Shown in pieces: positions 24,386 through 32,008 of a stretch of 56,942 bases of DNA (positions are counted from its first letter, which is position 1; the number at the start of each line of letters is the position of its first letter). Where the stretch lies: the NCBI GenBank assembly GCA_040508085.1, contig JBEVNO010000037.1, positions 1 to 56,942 on the forward strand, written 5' to 3'. The notes under the pieces were generated by a model. The model was not told where the DNA came from and searched no databases. It worked only from the letters and a program-made list of their open reading frames with translations. A program made the position numbers and the translations under genes. This DNA is from ZC4RG30 sp040508085 (GTDB lineage Bacteria > Pseudomonadota > Gammaproteobacteria > Steroidobacterales > Steroidobacteraceae).

Positions 24386-25294
24386 ATGATCATCCGACCC
24401 CGCCCGACGTTCTTCCAGCTGTTCTTCATCATGCGGGGCTCGGTGATTCCCCGCATCGCACCACAGCTGCTGGGCTTCGCCTTGTATGCCGCCGCCGCTG
24501 TGTTGCTGGTGCGGCACTTCCAGATCCAGTTCGGCGCCACCGGCCTGGCCCCGTTCACATTGCTGGGCGTCGCGCTCTCCATCTACCTCGGCTTCCGCAA
24601 CAACGCGGCCTACGATCGGTGGTGGGAGGCGCGCAAGCTGTGGGGCCAGATGGTGTTCGAGATCCGCAATCTCACCCGCGCCGCAATGGCATTGATCCCC
24701 GCAGACTCCGGGGCGACGCGCCCGCTGCTGATGGCAGCGCTCGCGTTCTGCCATCAGCTGCGCGGCCAGCTGCGCAATGTCGATGTAAGCCATGAGGCGG
24801 CGCGTTTTCTGGGCGCCGAAGCGCCTGCCATCGCGCCCTTCTCCAACCGCGCCGATGCGGTGCTGCGTGGCATGGGGCAGCGCATCGGGCAGCTGCGCGC
24901 GGCGGGCCGCATCGACGCGATGGATTTCCGCATCCTGGACGAACGCCTGTCGACGCTGGCCGCGCTGCAGGCCGGTTGCGAGCGCATCGCCAACACACCC
25001 CTGCCATTCGCCTACACGCTGCTGCTGCATCGTGCGGCATACATCTTCTGCATGATGCTGCCCTTTGGCCTGGCCGCCTCGCTGGGCTGGCTTACGCCGC
25101 TGTTCACGGTAGTGATCGCCTACTCGTTCTTCGGCCTCGATGCGCTGTCGGAGGAGCTGGAGGATCCCTTCGGCATGGAAATGAACGACCTGCCCCTGGA
25201 CCGCATGTGCCGGGTCTGCGAGATCTCCGTGTTCGAGGCATTGGGCGAACAGGCCCCGGCGCCCATGAAGGAAGTCGACTACTTCTCCTCGTAG
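24386..25294 (+). CDS. bestrophin-family (UPF0187) channel-like protein
   Basis: A 302-residue membrane protein. The family pattern begins MIIRPRPTFFQLFFIMRG and continues LLGVALSIYLGFRNNAAYDRWWEARKLWG, the hallmark of bacterial bestrophins, followed by further hydrophobic helices near 210-250 and the acidic EELEDPFGMEMNDLPLD segment. Bacterial bestrophins form pentameric ion channels; some conduct cations rather than the chloride of animal ones. No regulatory context is evident. It lies 61 nt after the PilZ-like gene and 22 nt before the amidase gene. Confidence 0.9.
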   Translation: MIIRPRPTFFQLFFIMRGSVIPRIAPQLLGFALYAAAAVLLVRHFQIQFGATGLAPFTLLGVALSIYLGFRNNAAYDRWWEARKLWGQMVFEIRNLTRAAMALIPADSGATRPLLMAALAFCHQLRGQLRNVDVSHEAARFLGAEAPAIAPFSNRADAVLRGMGQRIGQLRAAGRIDAMDFRILDERLSTLAALQAGCERIANTPLPFAYTLLLHRAAYIFCMMLPFGLAASLGWLTPLFTVVIAYSFFGLDALSEELEDPFGMEMNDLPLDRMCRVCEISVFEALGEQAPAPMKEVDYFSS

Positions 25295-25316
25295 CCGGCA
25301 GCGGCATAATGGCGGC

Positions 25317-26837
25317 ATGCTCGCGTTGACCCTGCTATTTGCCGCCGCCACGACTGCCACCGGCAGCGCTGCTCCCATTGCCAGCGCGGAGCAGCGCGCC
25401 CAGGCGGCCATCACCCGCATCACCGAGCTGAACCCGCGCCTCAATGCCGTCATCGCAGTGGACCCCACCGCGCTGGCGCAGGCGCGGGCGCAGGACCAGC
25501 ACAGCGCAGCTGCCGGGCCGCTGTCCGGCGAGCCCATCCTGATCAAGGACAACATCGAGACAGCCGGTCCGCTGCCCACCACCGCGGGCAGCCTTGCGCT
25601 GCGCGGCAATGTCACGGGGCGCGATGCGCCGCTGGTTGCCCGACTGCGCGGGGCGGGCGCGGTGATCCTGGGCAAGACCAATTTGTCCGAATGGGCAAAC
25701 ATCCGTTCCACGGGGTCGATATCCGGGTGGAGCGCGGTCGGTGGGCAGACCCGCAATCCCTATGCCCTCAACCGCAACCCCTGCGGTTCCAGTTCCGGCA
25801 GCGCGGTGGCAGTGGCCAGCGGCATGGTTTCCATCGCCATCGGCACCGAAACCGATGGCTCCATTACGTGCCCTGCTGCGATCAACGGCATCGTCGGCTT
25901 CAAACCCACGGTGGGGCTGGTCAGCCGCACCCATATCGTGCCCATCAGCCACAGCCAGGACACGGCCGGACCCATGACGCGCAGCGTACGCGCCGCCGCT
26001 GTGGTGATGGACACCATTGCCGGCAGTGATCCGGCTGACCCGGCTACGCGCGAGGCTGATGCGCGGCGCGAGCCCTACACCGCCGCACTGGATGCCGGCG
26101 CGCTCCGCGGGGTGCGGCTTGGCGTCACGCGCTTCGCCACTGGATTCGGAACCGCCGAGGTGTTCGAGCGGGCACTGGCCACACTGCGCGCCCAGGGCGC
26201 GGTGCTGGTGGATATCAACAAGTTCGACGGCAACGACCAGATCGAGCGCCACGAACTCACCGTGCTGCTCGCCGAGCTCAAGCATGATCTGAATGCCTAT
26301 CTCGCCACTACTCCCGCCACGGTCAGTACGCGCACGCTGGCCGACCTCATCGCGTTCAACCGCGCCGAGGCTGGCCGTGAGTTGGCCCTGTTCGGCCAGG
26401 AGCTGTTCGAACGCGCCGAGGCCGGTGGTGGACTCGACAGCCAATGGTCGAGGGCGCGGCGCATCTCGCTGCAGCATGCAGGGCCGATGGGCATCGACCG
26501 CATGCTGCGCCGGCATGATGTGGTAGCGCTGGTAGGCCCCACGGTATCTCCGGCCTGGCTCATCGATGCCGTGCATGGAGATCAATTTCCAGGCGGCGGC
26601 GCGGGCAGCCTCGCTGCCGTGGCCGGCTATCCGCACCTGACCGTGCCGATGGGGCTGGTGCGCGGCCTGCCCGTGGGGCTGTCCTTCATCGGGCCGAAAT
26701 GGGCCGACGCACGGATCCTGTCGCTGGGATTTGCCTACGAACAGGCCGCCGGCGGGCAGGCCGCGCCGCGCTACCTGCCTTCCATCGAAGACAGCGAGGC
26801 GGTGGCGCCACTGCTGCGGCCTGCTGCGCAGCACTGA
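25317..26837 (+). CDS. exported amidase-signature hydrolase
   Basis: A 506-residue amidase of the Ser-cisSer-Lys family. A hydrophobic leader (MLALTLLFAAATTATGSAA) suggests export. Catalytic residues: Lys in PILIKDNIETAG, Ser in NPCGSSSGSAVAVASG, and Ser in ETDGSITCPAAING. NPRLNAVIAVDP is the typical first segment. The reaction is hydrolysis of an amide bond; the substrate is unknown. It is not GatA, which is cytoplasmic and shorter. It starts 22 nt after the bestrophin-like gene and ends 4 nt before the convergent response regulator. Confidence 0.88.
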   Translation: MLALTLLFAAATTATGSAAPIASAEQRAQAAITRITELNPRLNAVIAVDPTALAQARAQDQHSAAAGPLSGEPILIKDNIETAGPLPTTAGSLALRGNVTGRDAPLVARLRGAGAVILGKTNLSEWANIRSTGSISGWSAVGGQTRNPYALNRNPCGSSSGSAVAVASGMVSIAIGTETDGSITCPAAINGIVGFKPTVGLVSRTHIVPISHSQDTAGPMTRSVRAAAVVMDTIAGSDPADPATREADARREPYTAALDAGALRGVRLGVTRFATGFGTAEVFERALATLRAQGAVLVDINKFDGNDQIERHELTVLLAELKHDLNAYLATTPATVSTRTLADLIAFNRAEAGRELALFGQELFERAEAGGGLDSQWSRARRISLQHAGPMGIDRMLRRHDVVALVGPTVSPAWLIDAVHGDQFPGGGAGSLAAVAGYPHLTVPMGLVRGLPVGLSFIGPKWADARILSLGFAYEQAAGGQAAPRYLPSIEDSEAVAPLLRPAAQH

Positions 26838-26841
26838 GCCC

Positions 26842-27513
26842 TCAGGGCAGATTCTCCAGCGCGCCGCGGTTGGCGATCGCGAAACGCAGCAGGCTGTGGC
26901 TGCCCCGCAGGCCCAGCTTGTCGCCGATGTTGGCGCGGTGCGCATCGATGGTGCGCGGGCTGACCCCGAGTTCCAGGGCGATTTCCTTGCTGGTGAGCGT
27001 GCGTGCCAGCAGGCGCAGCACGCGCCGCTCCGCCGTGGTCAACCGGTCGAGGGGCAGTGAGCCGGTTTTCACGGCCTCCTGGCCGGCCCGTCGGCGCAGC
27101 AGGTAGCCGGACAGCTGCGCGCTGACATAAGGATCGCCGCGCGCCACGGTGCGTACGCAATCCATGATTTCATCGGCGGCACATTCCTTGAGCACATAGC
27201 CCAGCACGCCAATGCCCAGCGCGACGTTGAACGCCTCTTCGTCGCGCAGCATGGTGACAATGGCAATGCGCGCGTCCGGGGCCATCTGCAGCATCCGGCG
27301 CGCCACCTCCAGACCGGTCATGTCGGGCAGGTTGACGTCCAGTACCACCAGATCAGGCCGATGATTGTCGAAGGCCGCGATGGCCTGACCACCGTCCGAT
27401 GCCTCGTACACCACCTGCAGCCCTGCGGTGGCGCTGATCTCCCGCTGCAGCCCGCGCCGGAACATGGGGTGATCATCGACCAGCATCACCCGCAAGCTTG
27501 ATCCTTCAGGCAC
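26842..27513 (-). CDS. NarL/FixJ-type response regulator
   Basis: A 223-residue DNA-binding regulator. Receiver: acidic pair in RVMLVDDHPMF, phospho-acceptor Asp59 in LVVLDVNLPD, switch Thr in VTML and Lys in YVLKEC, all intact. The C-terminal LuxR-type helix-turn-helix is LTTAERRVLRLLARTL then TSKEIALELGVSPRTIDAHR. The GTG at 27513 is chosen because GGAGG lies just upstream; it overlaps the kinase stop by 8 nt. It is paired with the histidine kinase above it and probably controls the nearby exported SnoaL genes or the amidase, an inference from position. Confidence 0.93.
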   Translation of the reverse strand: MPEGSSLRVMLVDDHPMFRRGLQREISATAGLQVVYEASDGGQAIAAFDNHRPDLVVLDVNLPDMTGLEVARRMLQMAPDARIAIVTMLRDEEAFNVALGIGVLGYVLKECAADEIMDCVRTVARGDPYVSAQLSGYLLRRRAGQEAVKTGSLPLDRLTTAERRVLRLLARTLTSKEIALELGVSPRTIDAHRANIGDKLGLRGSHSLLRFAIANRGALENLP

Positions 27514-29194
27514 TGAGTTCCTCCAGGGTCTCGACCGGCAGGCGCAGGCACAGGTGGGTGCCGACCGGCTGGTTCGACACAACTGTAAGCGTGGCACCGA
27601 GCATCCGGCAACGCTCGCCGATGCTGATCAGCCCCAGACCGCGTGGTTTGCCCGCACGCCCGTCATGCAGCCCCACCCCATCGTCCCGCACATGGATCTC
27701 TACCCAGGCAATGTCACGGATCACTTCCACCCACAGGTTGGCCGCGGCGGAATGCTTGAGCGCGTTGTTGATGGCCTCCTGCACGATGCGGTACACATGC
27801 GTCGCCGCGACTGCCTGCACCACATCGTCCATGTCTTCGATGCGTGCATGAACGGTCAGCCCATCGGAGGAGTTCTGCACGCGCTCCAGCAGGCCACGCA
27901 GCGCCGAGGTCACGCCCAGTTCTTCCAGGTGCATGGGACGCAGGCTGTGGGCAACCCCCCGCAGGTCCTCGATGGATTCCGTCACCAGGTCGAGGATGGC
28001 CCGCGCCTGCGTTTCGCCGTCGGGTGGCAGGCCTGCCCGCCGCAGCTGCACGACACGGTTGCGCAGCATGGAAAGCGTCTGCCCCACCCCGTCATGCAGC
28101 TCATTGGCGAGCCGCTTGCGCTCGGCGTCCTGGGCCAGCAGCAGCCCGCTGGCCAGGGATTCGCGCACTTGCAGCTGCGCACGACGTGCCTCAGCCAGCG
28201 CGTGCAGATCCCCCCAGCGGCGGTTGAGCAGAATCTGCGCGGCGATGGCCAGACCCAGCACGAACAGGGTGGCCAGCGTCAACAGCAGCACGCGGCTGTC
28301 ACGTGAATCCCGCCAGGAAAGCAATGCGGCATCGACCGAGCGGGCGGCAATGGCCAGCAGCGGCACTTCCTTCACCCGGTAGATGGCGTACTGGTACGAC
28401 ATGCCGGTATCCGGCTGCGGCATGGTCAGCATGGTGACGCTGCTGACGGGCGCGGCGCGGAATTGCGCGGAGGCGTCCGAGCCACGGATGTCGATATTGG
28501 TCTGGCCCGTCTGCTGCGGCGGCATGCGGCGCAGGATGCGTCCTGTCGCGCCGACAGCGGAAACGTAGGACTGCGAGCCAGCCAGGTCTGCATAGACGCC
28601 GTCCAGCTCATCGAAGGAAAACCAGGCTCCGGCCCACAGCTGGCTTCCGTCGGCCCTGCTCAACCGCTGGGCCACAGGGAACACCTCTTTCCCGGCATGC
28701 TGGATCACGCTGCCCACCCACACGGATTCGCGACGCTGCAACAGCTGCGTACGCCATTCAGCGCTGACCGCCTCGAACTGCCCGCCCGGGCGATTGGCGA
28801 TTACCAGCCGCTCCGGCTCCAGCACGAACAGCGCACGCACATAATCGCCACCCGTCAGCACATCCGCCAGCTGCTGTTCGGCCACGGCCTGGGGCTGGCT
28901 CGCGCTCATGCGCTGGGCTGCGGCAAGCGCCGCGCCCACGCCGTCCGCAAACATCGCTTCCAGTTGCAGGCCGAAGCCCTTGGCCAGCGTCACCAGCTGA
29001 CGGTGCGAGGTGTCCAGCGCATTGCGGCGCGACTGCTGCACGCCCCACAACATGAAGGCCCACATGGCCGCCAGCACGATCATCGTGAACAGCACCAGCG
29101 AGGTGCGCCATGGACCCTGCCGCACGACCTGCGGGACTCCTGCTGCCGATTCTTCCGCCAAACGCACTCCCTTGCTTGCCGATGGCCAGGACAT
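27506..29194 (-). CDS. membrane sensor histidine kinase (HisKA_3, NarX-like)
   Basis: A 562-residue kinase. An N-terminal membrane helix (SLVLFTMIVLAAMWAFMLW) is followed by about 260 periplasmic residues, with a dCache/PDC-like pattern (SAVGATGRILRR near residue 210), and a second membrane helix (LLLTLATLFVLGLAIAAQILL). The dimerisation/phosphoacceptor box is AERKRLANELHDGVGQTL with His367, then the ATPase domain with VYRIVQEAINNALKHS (N-box) and VRDDGVGL and GLGLISIGERC (G-boxes). It overlaps its regulator by 8 nt and is divergent from the SnoaL gene at 29261 across 66 nt. The periplasmic domain probably binds a small ligand. Confidence 0.92.
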   Translation of the reverse strand: MSWPSASKGVRLAEESAAGVPQVVRQGPWRTSLVLFTMIVLAAMWAFMLWGVQQSRRNALDTSHRQLVTLAKGFGLQLEAMFADGVGAALAAAQRMSASQPQAVAEQQLADVLTGGDYVRALFVLEPERLVIANRPGGQFEAVSAEWRTQLLQRRESVWVGSVIQHAGKEVFPVAQRLSRADGSQLWAGAWFSFDELDGVYADLAGSQSYVSAVGATGRILRRMPPQQTGQTNIDIRGSDASAQFRAAPVSSVTMLTMPQPDTGMSYQYAIYRVKEVPLLAIAARSVDAALLSWRDSRDSRVLLLTLATLFVLGLAIAAQILLNRRWGDLHALAEARRAQLQVRESLASGLLLAQDAERKRLANELHDGVGQTLSMLRNRVVQLRRAGLPPDGETQARAILDLVTESIEDLRGVAHSLRPMHLEELGVTSALRGLLERVQNSSDGLTVHARIEDMDDVVQAVAATHVYRIVQEAINNALKHSAAANLWVEVIRDIAWVEIHVRDDGVGLHDGRAGKPRGLGLISIGERCRMLGATLTVVSNQPVGTHLCLRLPVETLEELSA

Positions 29195-29260
29195 GGACAG
29201 CGCTGCCTGCCGTCTCTACCCTAGCCGGAACACTACATGATCCACCGGGGGGAGAGAATC

Positions 29261-29803
29261 GTGGAACGAAAGAAGCTGCTGGCCTTCTGCATGCTGGCTT
29301 TGGCGGGCCTGGATGCCGCCCATGCCCAGACCCCGCCGGTTGGCGTCACCGACCAGTCGGCATTGCTGAAGAGTGCGGATCCGCAGCTCGCCGCGAACAA
29401 AAAACTGGTCTATGACATGTACCGTGCCATCGTGCAGGGCGGCCACCATGAAATGGCCGCGCAGTACTTCACGAAGGAGTACATCCAGCACAATCCGAAT
29501 GTAGCCTCCGGCCGCGATGCGCTGGCGACATTCATCAAGGGCTCGCGCCCGGTGCGCCCCATCGCCCCCACGATGACCTTTCCATTGATCTCCATCATCG
29601 CCGAGGGCGATATGGTGATGGTGGCAACCGTGACTTCGGAAGCGGACCCCGACAGGCCCGGCGAGAAATACGCCACCACGCACTTCGACCTGTACCGGCT
29701 CGAAAAGGGCCTGATCGCCGAGCACTGGGATCACGTGCCGAAGAGCAGCGGCGCGAAAAGTTTCGATCCCAACAGCCTGGTCGAGCAGCAGCGCAAGCGC
29801 TGA
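29261..29803 (+). CDS. exported SnoaL-like (NTF2-fold) protein
   Basis: A 180-residue protein with a Sec signal peptide (MERKKLLAFCMLALAGLDAAHA). The mature part is a SnoaL/polyketide-cyclase-like NTF2 fold: VYDMYRAIVQGGHHEM, FTKEYIQHNPNVASGRDAL, VATVTSEADP and YRLEKGLIAEHWDHVP. The YIQHNP and EHWDHVP segments are typical of the predicted SnoaL-like hydrolase group; enzyme activity is not proven. The GTG at 29261 follows GGGGGAGAG and gives the proper signal peptide; a frame from 29237 is less likely. It begins 66 nt from the divergent kinase. It lacks the long C-terminal tail found in the next three genes, so it is only a distant relative. Confidence 0.85.
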   Translation: MERKKLLAFCMLALAGLDAAHAQTPPVGVTDQSALLKSADPQLAANKKLVYDMYRAIVQGGHHEMAAQYFTKEYIQHNPNVASGRDALATFIKGSRPVRPIAPTMTFPLISIIAEGDMVMVATVTSEADPDRPGEKYATTHFDLYRLEKGLIAEHWDHVPKSSGAKSFDPNSLVEQQRKR

Positions 29804-29822
29804 GCGCGCCGCCAGCAGAAGA

Positions 29823-30590
29823 ATGAGTGCCATGAAAGGATTTGCAGCGCTATGCGCGGCCGGCTGCGCGCTGGCAACAGGCGTGACCGCCGCCGCCGAG
29901 CCCATCGTCACCGACAGCCGGGTGGTCACTGAGGAACGCCGTGTGCAATTGCTGGAGGCCCGTGTTGCCGCGCTGCAGCGCGAGATCAGCCTGATCGAGG
30001 ATCGCAAGGCCATCGAGAGACTGCAGCAGCAATGGGGCCACTACGTGAGCGAAGGCATGGCAGGAGCCGCGGCTGCGCTGTTTTCGGACGGCCCTACTGC
30101 GTCGATCGAATATGCGCAGCAGGGTGTGTATCTCGGCAAGTCGCGCATCGAGGCTTTCCTCAAGGCCAGCGGCGCACGCATCGGACCTGGCGAGTTGCGC
30201 GAGACACCCGTGATGCAGCCTGTCATCCATGTGGCTGCCGATGGCCTGACGGCGCGGGGCCGCTGGCGTTCGCTGGTGATGGGCGGCGTGCACGGCCAGG
30301 ACGGCCGCTGGGAGGAAGGCCCCTACGAGAATGAGTACGTGAAGGAAGGCGGCACCTGGAAGATCGCGCGGCTGCACTGGTTCACGACGATGAGCGGCTC
30401 CTATGACCAGGGCTGGCACAAGCAGCCGTATCCCATAGCAGGCCCGCTGCGCGAACTGCCCCCGGATCTGCCGCCGACGCTGCGCTATCAGTCGTTCCCG
30501 TCGTTCTTCCTGCCGCCCTACCACTACTTCCACCCGGTGACGGGCAAGCCCGTGGCCTGGGACAACCTGACACAGGAAGGTGCGCGGTGA
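29823..30590 (+). CDS. exported single SnoaL_4-plus-tail protein
   Basis: A 255-residue exported protein (signal peptide from MKGFAALCAAG; start at 29823 or 29832). Residues 30-60 form a coiled-coil-like helix (RRVQLLEARVAALQREI). Residues about 60-200 are an NTF2-fold SnoaL_4 domain: WGHYVSEGMAGAAAALFS, GVYLGKSRIEAFL, VIHVAADGLTARGRW and YENEYVKEGGTWKI. After it comes a tail with PPTLRYQSFP, then FLPPYHYFHPVTGK. The same tail recurs at the ends of the units in the next two genes. No catalytic role is known. Its stop overlaps the next gene by 4 nt. Confidence 0.85.
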   Translation: MSAMKGFAALCAAGCALATGVTAAAEPIVTDSRVVTEERRVQLLEARVAALQREISLIEDRKAIERLQQQWGHYVSEGMAGAAAALFSDGPTASIEYAQQGVYLGKSRIEAFLKASGARIGPGELRETPVMQPVIHVAADGLTARGRWRSLVMGGVHGQDGRWEEGPYENEYVKEGGTWKIARLHWFTTMSGSYDQGWHKQPYPIAGPLRELPPDLPPTLRYQSFPSFFLPPYHYFHPVTGKPVAWDNLTQEGAR

Positions 30591-32008
30591 GGCGCGCACT
30601 GTTGCGCGCAGGTATCGCGGCGCTCCTGGTGGGCGCCACCACGCTGGCCGCGCAAACGCCGGCTGCACAAACACCGGCCCCGCAGAACGCGCCGGCTCCC
30701 GCAGCGCCGCCGCCGGTCGATCTTGCGCCGCGCCTGACGCAGCTGGCCGATCGCGTGGCGTCCATTGATGCCCAGGCCCTGCGCATCGACGATTACAACC
30801 AGCTGCGCAATCTGCAGGCCATCTTCGGCTTCTACCATGACGAGGCGCTGTGGGATCAGGTGGCCGACCTGTTCGCCGACGATGCGACACTGGAGATTGG
30901 TCAGAACGGTGTCTATGCCGGCAAGGCCAGCATCCGCCGCTACTTCCTGGGGCTCACTGGCGGCCGGACGGGCCTCCAGCGGGGTGATCTGTCCATCCAG
31001 GGCCAGCTCTCGCCGGTCATCACCCTGGCAGCAGACGGGTTGACCGCCCGGGCACGCTGGCGCGTGCAGATCCAGGATGCCGTGTATGGCAAGGAGGCCA
31101 ACTGGGGCAGTGGCGTCTACGAGAACGAATACGTGAAGCAGGACGGGGTGTGGAAGATCCGTCGCCTGCAGCTGTTTCTGCGCTTCTACGCGCCATACGA
31201 GGGCGGCTGGACCCACGCCACTGCGGCCTTGAACGCCCGCTATGGCCGCTCTACGGCGCGCGCAGACAGGCCTCCCACCACGCGGTACGACAGCTGGCCT
31301 GCGCGTTTCACACCACCCATGCATTACGGCGGCGCCAGTGAAGCGTACCGCCTCGCCCCGGAGAACAGCGCCAGGGCCGCCGCGCCGGCGGCCAACGCGC
31401 CGCGCACGGCAGCTCAGCTGGAAGCCATGGTCCGTGCACTCGAACTGAAAGTGGACCGCCTGCGCGCCGTCGATGAGGTGGAGAACCTGCAGAGCGCTTA
31501 CGGCTATTACGCTGACATGTCGATGCAGGATGCGACCTCGGCGCTGTTCACCGAGAACTCGACGCTCGAGATACTGGGCCGCGGCATCTTCCTCGGCCGC
31601 GACCGCATCTATGAATACATGCGCCGGCTGGGGGCCCCTACCGAGGGGCGGCTGTTCACGCACATGCAGTTGCAGCCGGTGATCACGGTCGCGGCGGACG
31701 GCACCAGGGCCAACATCCGCGCCCGGCTGTTCGAGCTGTTTGGCGTCTATCCCACCCAGGCGCAGTGGGCCGAGGGCACCTACGAAAACCGTTTCGTGCT
31801 CGATGGCGGCCAATGGAAATACCAGGGGCTGAATGGTTACCAGACCTTCTACACGCCCTACGACCCGGGCTGGGGCAAGCAATCGAATCCGCTGATGAAC
31901 TACTTTCCGGGGTATCCGCCGGACCAGCCACATTCGATCGAATACGAGCCCTACCCGGCCGTGTTCGTTCCTCCCTTCCACTATCGCAATCCGGTGAGCG
32001 GCCGATGA
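30587..32008 (+). CDS. exported double SnoaL_4-plus-tail protein
   Basis: A 473-residue protein with an N-terminal signal peptide followed by an Ala/Pro-rich linker. It is two copies of the unit seen in the upstream gene. Unit A covers about 50-255 (LQAIFGFYHDEALWDQ, GVYAGKASIRRYF, VITLAADGLTARARW, YENEYVKQDGVWKI, then FTPPMHYGG). Unit B covers about 285-473 (LQSAYGYYADMSMQDA, GIFLGRDRIYEYM, VITVAADG, YENRFVLDGGQWKY, then FVPPFHYRNPVSGR). The two copies differ clearly, so the duplication is old. The GTG start is 4 nt inside the previous gene, and its stop overlaps the next ATG by 4 nt. Confidence 0.87.
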   Translation: MRRALLRAGIAALLVGATTLAAQTPAAQTPAPQNAPAPAAPPPVDLAPRLTQLADRVASIDAQALRIDDYNQLRNLQAIFGFYHDEALWDQVADLFADDATLEIGQNGVYAGKASIRRYFLGLTGGRTGLQRGDLSIQGQLSPVITLAADGLTARARWRVQIQDAVYGKEANWGSGVYENEYVKQDGVWKIRRLQLFLRFYAPYEGGWTHATAALNARYGRSTARADRPPTTRYDSWPARFTPPMHYGGASEAYRLAPENSARAAAPAANAPRTAAQLEAMVRALELKVDRLRAVDEVENLQSAYGYYADMSMQDATSALFTENSTLEILGRGIFLGRDRIYEYMRRLGAPTEGRLFTHMQLQPVITVAADGTRANIRARLFELFGVYPTQAQWAEGTYENRFVLDGGQWKYQGLNGYQTFYTPYDPGWGKQSNPLMNYFPGYPPDQPHSIEYEPYPAVFVPPFHYRNPVSGR

